DNA of 64,000 nt. Origin: an uncultured Pelagibacteraceae bacterium (GTDB taxonomy: Bacteria; Pseudomonadota; Alphaproteobacteria; Pelagibacterales; Pelagibacteraceae). How positions within the stretch are numbered: position 1 is the stretch's first letter; each line of letters begins with the position of its first letter. The notes under the pieces are model-generated. The model worked only from the letters and a program-made list of their open reading frames with translations, was not told the origin of the DNA and searched no databases. The DNA lies in assembly GCA_902560625.1 (NCBI GenBank), contig CACEMD010000001.1, positions 1-64,000 on the forward strand, written 5' to 3'. Below, piece by piece: positions 43,648 through 52,800 of this stretch. Position numbers and translations under genes: made by a program.

Positions 43648-44763
43648 ATGAGAAAATTAAGTAAATTATTACTTACCATTACTTTTGCTCTTTCTATAAC
43701 TTCATCAGCATTTGCAGTAACCGTTGCATCTTGGGGTGGAGCTTATACAGAGTCTCAAAAGTTAGGATATGGTGATCCTACTGCTAAAAAACTTGGTGTA
43801 GATATTAACTGGGTTGATTATTCAGGTGGATTATCAGAAATTAAAGCACAAAAAGAAGCAGGCGCGATTGTATGGGATATAATTGACGTTTTTGCTATGG
43901 ATACTATTACAGGATGTGATGAAGGTCTATTTGTAGAATTCGATTTCGACAAAGATTTCCCAGCTGCTCCAGATGGTACTCCAGCAAGTAAAGATTTCTT
44001 TACTTCAATGCCTTCTAAATGTGCTGTAGGAAATATTTTGTACTCTTGGAACTACGCTTATAACAGTGACAATGTTAAAGGTACTCCAAAGACTATTAAA
44101 GATTTCTTTAATACAAAAAAATTCCCTGGAAAAAGAGCTATCTATTCTAGTGCATTAACAAACTTAGAGATCGCTTTAGCTGCAGATGGAATTAAGCCAG
44201 GAAAAGGTGGCGCTAAAATTTACAAAGCTCTTGAAACTGAAAAAGGTGTTCAAAGAGCAATGGACAAGATCAAAAAACTTTGTACAGATCCTAAAGGTGG
44301 ATGTGTATTTTGGTCAGCAGGTGCTCAACCACCAGAATTATTAATGAGTGGTGAGGTTGTTATGGCTACAGGTTGGAATGGTAGATTCTTCAACGCTACA
44401 GTTGGAGAAGGTGCTCCTATAGTTCAAGTTTGGGATGGACAAGGTCTTGACTATGAATACTTTGTATTAGTTAAAGGTGGTCCAGATGAAGCAAATGCTA
44501 AAAAAGCATTAGCTGAAATGACAAGTACTGAAGGTTTAGCAGGTAGTGCGAAGTACATTGCTTACGCTCCTTGGAGAAAATCTTCAATAGAAGTTATGAA
44601 AAAAGGTGAGCCATGGTATAAAGACGGTAAGACAAATATGGTTCCTCATATGCCAACAGCACCTTCAAACACTAAAAACTATTTCCTAGTTGACCCAATT
44701 TTCTGGGCTGATAATGGCACAGAACTTGGTGAAAAATGGGAAGCAATGAAAGCTGGTCTATAA
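43648..44763 (+). CDS. potD: spermidine/putrescine-type ABC importer, periplasmic binding protein PotD
   Basis: A 371-residue exported type II binding protein: signal peptide MRKLSKLLLTITFALSITSS..., mature start near AVTVASWGGAYTESQKLGYG, which is the usual first strand of PotD-like receptors. A GGAGG ribosome binding site and its own promoter precede it, and a terminator-like hairpin follows, a design that gives more binding protein than permease. Ligand unknown; a small amine, amino acid derivative or ectoine-like solute would fit the neighbours. Confidence 0.87.
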   Translation: MRKLSKLLLTITFALSITSSAFAVTVASWGGAYTESQKLGYGDPTAKKLGVDINWVDYSGGLSEIKAQKEAGAIVWDIIDVFAMDTITGCDEGLFVEFDFDKDFPAAPDGTPASKDFFTSMPSKCAVGNILYSWNYAYNSDNVKGTPKTIKDFFNTKKFPGKRAIYSSALTNLEIALAADGIKPGKGGAKIYKALETEKGVQRAMDKIKKLCTDPKGGCVFWSAGAQPPELLMSGEVVMATGWNGRFFNATVGEGAPIVQVWDGQGLDYEYFVLVKGGPDEANAKKALAEMTSTEGLAGSAKYIAYAPWRKSSIEVMKKGEPWYKDGKTNMVPHMPTAPSNTKNYFLVDPIFWADNGTELGEKWEAMKAGL

Positions 44764-44800
44764 TTTTAAGTTTTAAAGACTAAAATTATATATTATATTT

Positions 44801-44830
44801 AAGGGCGGTTACATATAACCGCCCTTTTTT
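44801..44830 (+). terminator. attenuator-like terminator between potD and potB
   Basis: The 11-base-pair GC-rich stem aagggcggtta / taaccgccctt around cata is followed by a T-run ending 5 bases before the permease ATG at 44835. It should stop most transcription after potD while a fraction reads into the permease genes. The permease start has no visible Shine-Dalgarno sequence because this hairpin occupies its place. Confidence 0.88.
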
Positions 44831-44834
44831 ATTT

Positions 44835-46088
44835 ATGAGCAATGAAACACAAAAAATTCTAACAACAGACGGAATTCCTCTAGCAGAAAGTTTAAAAAAA
44901 GCTGAGAAAAAAAATAAAATAAAAGCTTTTTTGTTAGTTTGTCCATTACTCCTTTTTTTAATAATTACATACGTATTTCCTATAGGTGATATGCTCTTTA
45001 GAAGTGTTGATGACCGCATGGTTACTAATATGCTTCCTAAAACATATAAAGCAATGGAACAATGGGATGGAAAAGAGCTACCAGAGGAAGAAGTTTTTGA
45101 AGCGTTTTATTTAGATTACAAAAAATTAGTCGAGGAAAAAACTTTTGGAAAGTTGGCCACTCAACTTAATTACGAAAAGAATGGTTTTAAAAGTATTCTT
45201 AAAAAGCTTAAAAGAAAAATGAAAAAGTTTGATGAGGGAAATTATAAAGAACAAATAATGAGTGTTCATAAAAGATGGGCAAATGTAGAGTATTGGAGAG
45301 CACTTAAAAGAAGAGCGCCAGCTTACAGTTACTCAAAATATCTAAAGGGAATAGATATGTATGAAAATGAAGAAGGCAAAATAGTTCAAGTTCCAGAAGA
45401 TAGAAGGGTACATAAAATTTTGTGGTTAAGAACTATTGAAGTTGCATTTTTTGTTACATTATTTTGTTTTCTAATGGCTTATCCAATTGCACATCTACTT
45501 GCGACTCTGCCGATGAAATATAGCAACTTATTAATGATTTGTGTCCTTCTTCCATTTTGGACATCTTTACTAGTAAGGACTGCCAGTTGGATGATTTTGT
45601 TACAACAGCAAGGAATTGTAAATGACTTTTTTGTATGGATTGGCTTAGTTAGTGACGATAACAGACCTGAGATGATGTACAATAAAACAGGGACTTATGT
45701 AGCAATGACACAAATTCTTTTACCTTTTATGGTTTTACCTCTTTACAGTGTAATGAAAACAATTTCGCCAAGCTTAATGAGAGCAGGAAAATCATTAGGT
45801 GGAACACCTTTTGTAGCGTTTTGGAAAATTTATTTTCCACTAACGATTCCTGGCATTGGAGCAGGTTGCTTGTTGGTTTTTATATTAGCTATTGGGTACT
45901 ACATAACTCCTGCACTGGTTGGAGGTGCATCAGGAACATTAATAAGCAATCAAATTGCTTTTCATATGAAAAGTACTCTTGATTGGAGTTTTGCATCTGC
46001 TATGGGATTAATGTTACTTGCCGGAGTTTTAGCAATTTATTGGGTCTATAACAAATTAGTTGGAGTAGATAATATTAAATTAGGATAA
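44835..46088 (+). CDS. potB: spermidine/putrescine-type ABC importer permease PotB, enlarged
   Basis: A 417-residue permease, about 120 residues longer than the family norm. After the first membrane segment (about 30-50) comes a charged, hydrophilic insert to about residue 190 (LPEEEVFEAFYLDYKKLVEE and a basic stretch), presumably periplasmic, before the standard permease core with its ATPase-contact loop (GGTPFVAFWKIYFPLTIPGI). The insert is known in some alphaproteobacterial PotB relatives. The ATG directly follows a terminator hairpin. Confidence 0.84.
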   Translation: MSNETQKILTTDGIPLAESLKKAEKKNKIKAFLLVCPLLLFLIITYVFPIGDMLFRSVDDRMVTNMLPKTYKAMEQWDGKELPEEEVFEAFYLDYKKLVEEKTFGKLATQLNYEKNGFKSILKKLKRKMKKFDEGNYKEQIMSVHKRWANVEYWRALKRRAPAYSYSKYLKGIDMYENEEGKIVQVPEDRRVHKILWLRTIEVAFFVTLFCFLMAYPIAHLLATLPMKYSNLLMICVLLPFWTSLLVRTASWMILLQQQGIVNDFFVWIGLVSDDNRPEMMYNKTGTYVAMTQILLPFMVLPLYSVMKTISPSLMRAGKSLGGTPFVAFWKIYFPLTIPGIGAGCLLVFILAIGYYITPALVGGASGTLISNQIAFHMKSTLDWSFASAMGLMLLAGVLAIYWVYNKLVGVDNIKLG

Positions 46089-46090
46089 AT

Positions 46091-46945
46091 ATGGCATTAC
46101 CAAAATACACTCAACCACATTATAGAATTTGGCATTATATTTATCTTTTTATTTGTAGTTGCGTTTTTTTCTTTTTGATAGCTCCTTTATTTGTAATTTT
46201 CCCACTTTCTTTTAATGCTGAAGAATTTTTAGTTTTCTCTGATGGAATGAAGAGACTTGATCCAGACGCATTTTCATTAAGATGGTATGAAGATATGATT
46301 TATGGAACTAAGAATCCTTGGGGATTAGCAGCAAAAAACAGTTTTATAATTGCAATTTTCGCAACTTTAGGATCTGTTTTGCTCGGCACTGTTGCTGCGT
46401 TAGGTTTAAGCAGCAGACATATGCCTTATAAAGGAATTATAATGGCAGCTTTGATATCACCAATGATAGTTCCATTAATTATATCTGGTGTTGCAATTTT
46501 CTTTTTCATGGCCAAAGTTGGCTTAGCAGCTACGCATACAGGAATTATTCTAGCTCATATAGTCCTTGGTACACCATTTGTAGTCATTACCGTTACTGCA
46601 ACACTTTCAGGTTTTGATCACAGCGTTACAAGGGCTGCTGCTAGCTTAGGTAGCGATCCTGTAAATACATTCATGAAAATAACTTTACCTTTAATTTTGC
46701 CAGGTGTGATCTCAGGAGGACTGTTTGCTTTTGTCACATCTTTCGATGAAGTAGTTGTTGTTTTATTTTTAGCAGGACTAGATAATACTACAATACCAAT
46801 TCAAATGTGGACTGGATTAAGAGAGCAATTGAGTCCCACAATTCTTGCTGTTGCTACTTGCTTAATTGTTCTTTCAACGCTAATACTTGTTACCGCAGAA
46901 CTTCTTAGAAGAAGGTCTGAAAGAATCAGAGGTATAAATAGGTAA
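46091..46945 (+). CDS. potC: spermidine/putrescine-type ABC importer permease PotC
   Basis: A 284-residue permease of normal length with about six membrane segments and the ATPase-contact loop AAASLGSDPVNTFMKITLP. It follows potB by 2 bases with AGGA before its ATG. It completes the importer; the fused dehydrogenase/hydratase gene is 20 bases downstream in the same direction. Confidence 0.86.
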   Translation: MALPKYTQPHYRIWHYIYLFICSCVFFFLIAPLFVIFPLSFNAEEFLVFSDGMKRLDPDAFSLRWYEDMIYGTKNPWGLAAKNSFIIAIFATLGSVLLGTVAALGLSSRHMPYKGIIMAALISPMIVPLIISGVAIFFFMAKVGLAATHTGIILAHIVLGTPFVVITVTATLSGFDHSVTRAAASLGSDPVNTFMKITLPLILPGVISGGLFAFVTSFDEVVVVLFLAGLDNTTIPIQMWTGLREQLSPTILAVATCLIVLSTLILVTAELLRRRSERIRGINR

Positions 46946-46965
46946 ATTGATATCAAATAAAACAT

Positions 46966-49188
46966 ATGGAAATTAAAAAGGTAGTAGTTATTGGTTCTGG
47001 TACAATGGGCAGTGGAATTGCAGCCCATTTGTGCAACGCAAATGTACCTGTTACATTGCTTGATTTAACGACGGAAATTAGTCAAAAAGCTAGAGAAAGA
47101 ATTCATAAATCTAGACCTCCCTTACTAATTGATAAATCAAAAATTGATAACATCAAGGTTGGCAATATTAATGATGATTTTGACTCAGTTAAACACGCAG
47201 ACTGGATTGTAGAAGCTGTAGTTGAGAGAATTGATATTAAACATAATATTTATGAAAAAATTTTTAAATCAAGAAAACCTGGTGCAATAGTTTCATCAAA
47301 CACCTCATCTATACCCATCAAAGTTTTATCAGAAAAATTAAACGACAATGACAAAAAAGATTTTTGTATTACCCACTTTTTTAATCCAGTGCGTTATATG
47401 GGTTTACTAGAAATTGTTATTAATGAGAATAATGATTTAGACCAAATTAATGCATTAAAAAAATTTTGTGAAAAAGAATTAGGTAAAGGAGCAATTGTTT
47501 GTAATGATACTCCAGGTTTTTTAGGAAACCGTATTGGTGTATTTGCAATGCAAGTTGCTATGACTGAGGCTATAAAGCTTAAACTTACTATAGAAGAGGC
47601 AGATGCAATTTTTGGTCGACCAATGGGTATCCCTAAAACAGGAGTATTTGGCTTATATGACTTAATTGGAATTGATTTAATGTCAGATGTTTTAAAAAGT
47701 TTTATAAAGGAACTTTCAAAAAATGATCCATTTCAAGAAGTGGCAAAAGAAATTCCACTGATAACCAATTTAATTAAGACTGGATACACAGGAAGAAAAG
47801 GTAAGGGCGGATTCTATAGAATGAATAAGCAGCAAAACCAAAAGATATTAGAGGCGATTAATCTTGATACTGGTGAATATTTTCCTACAAAAAAAATAGA
47901 TCTTGGCATAGAGACTGTTAATTTAAATTTACTAATAGATAGAAAAGATAAATATGGTGAGTATGCATGGTCTGTAATTTCTAAAATAATTAAATACGCA
48001 TCTTCTTTAGTACCTGGTATAACAGATAAATTTAACGATATCGATGAAGCCATGAGACTTGGCTTCAACTGGGCAATGGGTCCATTTGAAATGTTAAAGT
48101 CTATAGGTGTAAAAAAATTCTTCGATAGAATTGATGGTTTTGAAAATAATGAATTTTTAGAAGGTTTGTCAAAAACAAAAGATGAAAATTTTTATGGGGA
48201 GAGACAAAAATATACAGATATTGAAACTTTAGGGAAAATTAAACCAAAAGCACTCAAAATAGACAAAAATAAATCAGCAGATATTTATAGATTTAAAGAT
48301 TTTAACATTGTTGAATTTACCACCAAAGCCTGTGCCTTGGATTACGATTCTATGGATGCACTAAAAAATGCAACAGACAAACCTTTAATTATTATAAATG
48401 AAAGTATGCAATTTTCAGCCGGTGTAAACTTAACTTATACAATGAATTTTGCAGATAAAGGAGATTTTAAATCAATTGAAAAATTTATTAAGTATTTTCA
48501 AGATACTTGCAAACATTTAAAATATTCTAACCATCCAGTAATCTCAGCTCCATCAGGTTTAGTTTTAGGTGGAGGAGAAGAAGTTGCAATCCAATCTAAT
48601 TTTGTTGTAGCTCATACTAATATTGTGATGGGACTTGTTGAAACTGGAGTTGGACTTGTTCCAGCAGGAGGAGGGTGTAAAGAAGTTTTATGGAGATGGT
48701 CTCAAACTGAGGAGGCAAAAAAAGATCCTAACTTTGCACCTCTTAAAGTATTTAATATTATAGGATATGCCACAACCGCGACATCTACAGTTGAAGCTGA
48801 GCCTCTAAAATTTTTAAAACCTGAAGACAAAAAAGTGATGAATAGAAACAGTTTATTCGAGGAAGCGAAAAAATTATTATTAGAAAATAAAGATTTTAAA
48901 CCACCAGAAGAATGTAAATTTAAATTGTCAGGTAAACCTCTAAAAGATAAAATGGTAAAATTATTGGAAAAACTTTATAACGATAAAGTTATTTTAGATC
49001 ATGGCTTTAAAGTTGGTGAGGAATTAGCAACAGTTTTAAGTGGTGGGGATACAAGTTTAGATAAGGATCTAAGTGAAGACAATCTATATAATTTGGAATT
49101 AGAGTCTTTCATGAGATTAATAGAAACCAAAGAAACTCAAGCTCGTATTAAACATACCTTATCTACTGGTAAACCTTTAGTAAATTAA
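46966..49188 (+). CDS. FadN-like 3-hydroxyacyl-CoA dehydrogenase / enoyl-CoA hydratase fusion
   Basis: A 740-residue two-function enzyme with the dehydrogenase part first: Rossmann VVVIGSGTMGSGIAA (6-20), the HFFNPVRYM motif of the HCDH active site, HCDH C-terminal domains (about 185-400), then a crotonase domain (about 430-640) with the oxyanion region and catalytic glutamate region GLVETGVGLVPAGGG. The order differs from FadB/FadJ and matches FadN-type enzymes. It hydrates enoyl-CoA and oxidises 3-hydroxyacyl-CoA in beta-oxidation. As the last gene after the Pot importer it may process an imported side chain. Confidence 0.85.
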   Translation: MEIKKVVVIGSGTMGSGIAAHLCNANVPVTLLDLTTEISQKARERIHKSRPPLLIDKSKIDNIKVGNINDDFDSVKHADWIVEAVVERIDIKHNIYEKIFKSRKPGAIVSSNTSSIPIKVLSEKLNDNDKKDFCITHFFNPVRYMGLLEIVINENNDLDQINALKKFCEKELGKGAIVCNDTPGFLGNRIGVFAMQVAMTEAIKLKLTIEEADAIFGRPMGIPKTGVFGLYDLIGIDLMSDVLKSFIKELSKNDPFQEVAKEIPLITNLIKTGYTGRKGKGGFYRMNKQQNQKILEAINLDTGEYFPTKKIDLGIETVNLNLLIDRKDKYGEYAWSVISKIIKYASSLVPGITDKFNDIDEAMRLGFNWAMGPFEMLKSIGVKKFFDRIDGFENNEFLEGLSKTKDENFYGERQKYTDIETLGKIKPKALKIDKNKSADIYRFKDFNIVEFTTKACALDYDSMDALKNATDKPLIIINESMQFSAGVNLTYTMNFADKGDFKSIEKFIKYFQDTCKHLKYSNHPVISAPSGLVLGGGEEVAIQSNFVVAHTNIVMGLVETGVGLVPAGGGCKEVLWRWSQTEEAKKDPNFAPLKVFNIIGYATTATSTVEAEPLKFLKPEDKKVMNRNSLFEEAKKLLLENKDFKPPEECKFKLSGKPLKDKMVKLLEKLYNDKVILDHGFKVGEELATVLSGGDTSLDKDLSEDNLYNLELESFMRLIETKETQARIKHTLSTGKPLVN

Positions 49189-49517
49189 TTAAATATTTTT
49201 TGTTGTTGATTGTGCCATTTTTCAAGGATTGGCTTAAGGAATTCGCAACTATAATATTTTTTTCTTCTATCGTCTTTGTCAATAGTTTTTTTTAAATAAC
49301 CTAACTTTACTCCTTCAAATAATATTGACTGTATTGTTGTTCTGCTTACCGTTGATTTAGTTATTTTACATAAATTTTCAAAAGTAATTTTTTCGCGACC
49401 GTAAATAAAAAATATTATTATTACGTGCACTTTTGTTTTGAAAATAAATGATAATTCTCCTGCATCATTAACATGATCTACTAAATCATTAGCTATTTTT
49501 ACAAATTTATTTTTCAT
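49185..49517 (-). CDS. winged-helix (MarR-like) transcriptional regulator
   Basis: A 110-residue protein with a helix-turn-helix (ITFENLCKITKSTVSRTTIQ, about 44-63) and a wing (LKKTIDKDDRRKKYYS), the layout of a MarR-family repressor, though shorter than usual at the N-terminus. MarR wing signature DxRRKxY is present. It overlaps the end of the dehydrogenase gene by 4 bases and is divergent from the two-partner secretion operon, which it may control. DNA-binding role fairly sure, targets inferred. Confidence 0.75.
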   Translation of the reverse strand: MKNKFVKIANDLVDHVNDAGELSFIFKTKVHVIIIFFIYGREKITFENLCKITKSTVSRTTIQSILFEGVKLGYLKKTIDKDDRRKKYYSCEFLKPILEKWHNQQQKIFN

Positions 49518-49819
49518 TATATAATTTTTTACTACTAAATTTTGATAGTATTTTTTAATATATTAAAAATCTAATGCCTATAATGATTTATAGCTATGCA
49601 ATTTAATCAAAGTAGAGTGCACCAAAATTGTTGGTAATTTCCAAAAAAAGCGATTCAATATTCACGATTAATCTATATTTAGGGCATTTTTACTACCAAA
49701 ATCTGGTATTAAAATACATTATCATTTTAAAACTATATTAGTTTAAACCTTGTACGCTAAAATGCTAAGTAAATTAAAGGATTCCATCAATTTTAAAAAT
49801 TTGGGAGAATTACAACAAA
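49518..49819. promoter_or_regulatory. 302-base divergent regulatory region of regulator and two-partner secretion operon
   Basis: This is the longest gap in the window and has no gene. It holds two similar inverted repeats, accaaaattgttggt at 49621-49635 and taccaaaatctggta at 49694-49708, which share an ACCAAAAT..TGGT pattern. They lie 73 bases apart and could be operators of the adjacent MarR-like protein. A GGGAG ribosome binding site precedes the TpsA ATG at 49820. No clear -35/-10 pair stands out. Confidence 0.45.
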
Positions 49820-52800
49820 ATGAAAATATTATTAAAAAGCTTCATAAATTGGTTTTTAATTATTTTTTTAACTTTTGCGCCAACAAACTCTCTCGTTTTT
49901 GCTCAAAACATTGATCAATTTGCTTTACCAACAGGCGGTCAGGTAGTTAGTGGTAATATTGATATTAATCAACCAAGTGTTGGAAGACTTGATGTAAATC
50001 AAACTACCCAACAAGGTATTGTAAATTGGAATACATTTAATGTTGGATCAAGTGCCTCGGTATATTTTAATCAACCAACAAATAAATCTACTATTTTAAA
50101 CAATGTTGTTACCGGAAAATCAATTATTAATGGATCTATTTTCTCAAATGGAAGACTTATATTAGTAAATCCTACTGGAATATTGATGGGACCCACTTCA
50201 GCTGTCAGAGCAGAAGGTGCTATACTATCTACGCTAAATATTACAAATCAAAATTTTTTAAATAATAATTTATCGTTTTCAACTGATAAATTATCACAAT
50301 TAACTGCAAGTGGAAAAATAGATGCTCAGTATGTAGCTTTAATTTCTCCAGAAATTAATAATAAAGGGCAAATTATTGCAAAAGCTTCAACCGCTCTTGC
50401 GGCAGGAGATGATGTTTTGTTAAGTATAAGTGGGAGTAACAAGCTTACAGTTAAAGTAAAACCATCTAAACTTAAATCACTTGCAAAAAATGAGGGAACA
50501 ATTGAAACCAAAAATGGAATAGTTACAATAAAAGCTGACGCTGCACAAAGTTTGGTTGATGAAACAATTAAAATAACTGATTCAAAAGCACAGGGGCTGG
50601 TGTCAGAAAATGGTGTTATCAAATTAGTTTCAAATACAGGATCTATCGAAGCAAGTGAAATCAAAATCGATGCAGGATCGAAAGGTGAAGCAAACATATC
50701 GGGCAAATTAGATGTTAATTCTTTATCAGGTAAGGGCGGCGATGTTGAGATTACTGGTAAAGAATTAAACCTAGTATCCGCAAAACTTAGCGCAGATGGT
50801 AAAGAAGGTGGTGGTAAAATATTAATAGGTGGAGACTGGCAAGGTAAGGGGGATTTGCTTCAGTCAACATATACTTCAATAGATAAAAACTCAGTATTAT
50901 CAGCTAGTGCAACAGAAAGTGGAGCTGGTGGTACAATTGTTGCTTGGTCTAATATTAAAGACACTAACTCTGTTACAAGTGTATATGGAACATTAACCGC
51001 AAAAGGTATTGATGGCGACGGAGGTCAGATAGAAACGTCAGGAGCTATTTTAAATTATAATGGAATAAAAGTTAATACTAGTTCTTTAATTGGAAATTAT
51101 GGAAATTGGTTACTTGATCCAACCAATATAACAATAGGATCTTCTGAAGCTTCTACCATCGTATCAAACTTAGGAACTTCCGACGTTACTCAAACTGCAA
51201 CTAATACTATTACGGTAAATAATAATATTGCTTACACTGGAGCTAGAAATGCAAATTTAACTTTTGATGCAACAACCACAGTATTAAACGCTAATATTTC
51301 ATCCAATAACGGAACTTTATCAGTTGATATAAATACTATTCTTGAAATTGGAGCATCTAACACTTCAATAACTACGAACGGAGGAAATGTAGATATCAGC
51401 GGTGTTATCAGAGCCGTCACAGGTGAGACTAATAATTTTACAATAGATGCAGGATCTGGAAATGTTACTTTTTCATCTAATGTTACTAAAGCAGTAGGAG
51501 ATTACTCTGCAGGATTTACCCAAGGTAGTTTTACCAATGTGAGTGATTTAGACTTTAGTGGAACTTTTCTAAATGCGATAAATATTGCTGGAAATGCAGT
51601 TACTGTTGGAGATGTAGCATTCCAAAGAGGACATGCGGGTTATAATACTTCAAATTCTAATGAGAGTTTTCAAAATCAAATTGCTAGTTGGAATGCAACG
51701 GCATGGAGTAACAGTGGTTTAACTGAACTAATGAGAGGCATCAGATGGTCTTGGGGAAATCAACAATCTCCTTATGTCCAATTTACAAATGCTACAGCAG
51801 GAAAAAAATATAAAATCCAAGCATTATTCAAAGAAAGATGCTGCAACAGATATTTTGATGTTTATGTAGATGGAACAAAAATTGTAGATGATTTCAAGCC
51901 CGCACTATCTGGAGGCCCAAGCACGGGAAGATATCTAACTTATCAATTTGAAGCTTCATCTTCAAATGTGATGTTCAGAATGTCTGGTAGATCTTCTGAA
52001 AATGGTGGACCAAGATTACATGGTAATGATGTTAACCCAATTTTAAACGCAATATCTGTCGAAGAAGTAGATGCTGGTGCAGCATTAAATAATTTATCTA
52101 TAACTGCAAACCAATTTAGCGCTCAAGCTATAGAAGTTGGTGGAGATTTAACAGTAACAAACTCTGGTAACTCAACAATTTCTGGGGTGATTAGTGGTGA
52201 TACAGCATTAATAAAAGCTGGATCAGGTCAATTAACTACATCAGCAAACAATACTTATACAGGAGGCACAACTGTAAGTGCTGGTACATTGTTTGGTGGT
52301 GCTGCGAGTAGATCTAATGATGTTTTTGGAACAGGATCTATCTCTGTTGCAAGCGGTGCAACTCTATGGGTTGATCGAACCGATGATGGCGCTTTAACTA
52401 ATGCACTTACTTTAAATGGTGGAACACTTCGTGGTACAAATGGTTTTGGTCAGTATTGGGATGGAAACATTACCTTAGGAGCACACTCAACTATAAAAGC
52501 TGCTAATAACTTTTATATTGATGGAGTAATAAGTGGAAGTAGCAAGAATTTAATTAAAACTGGAAATGGTACGGTTATTTTAAGAGGAACCAATACTTAC
52601 TCTGGAACAACAACAGTGAGTGCTGGAACATTAAATATTGGTGGCTCTGGATCTTTAGGAAGTGGTACTTATGCAGGAAATATTTCTAACAGTGGAACGT
52701 TTACTTATGCATCAAGCACAGCTCAAACTTTATCAGGAGTTATCTCAGGATCGGGTGCAGTTGTATCAAGTGGAAGCGGTGCCATTACATTATCAGGCAC

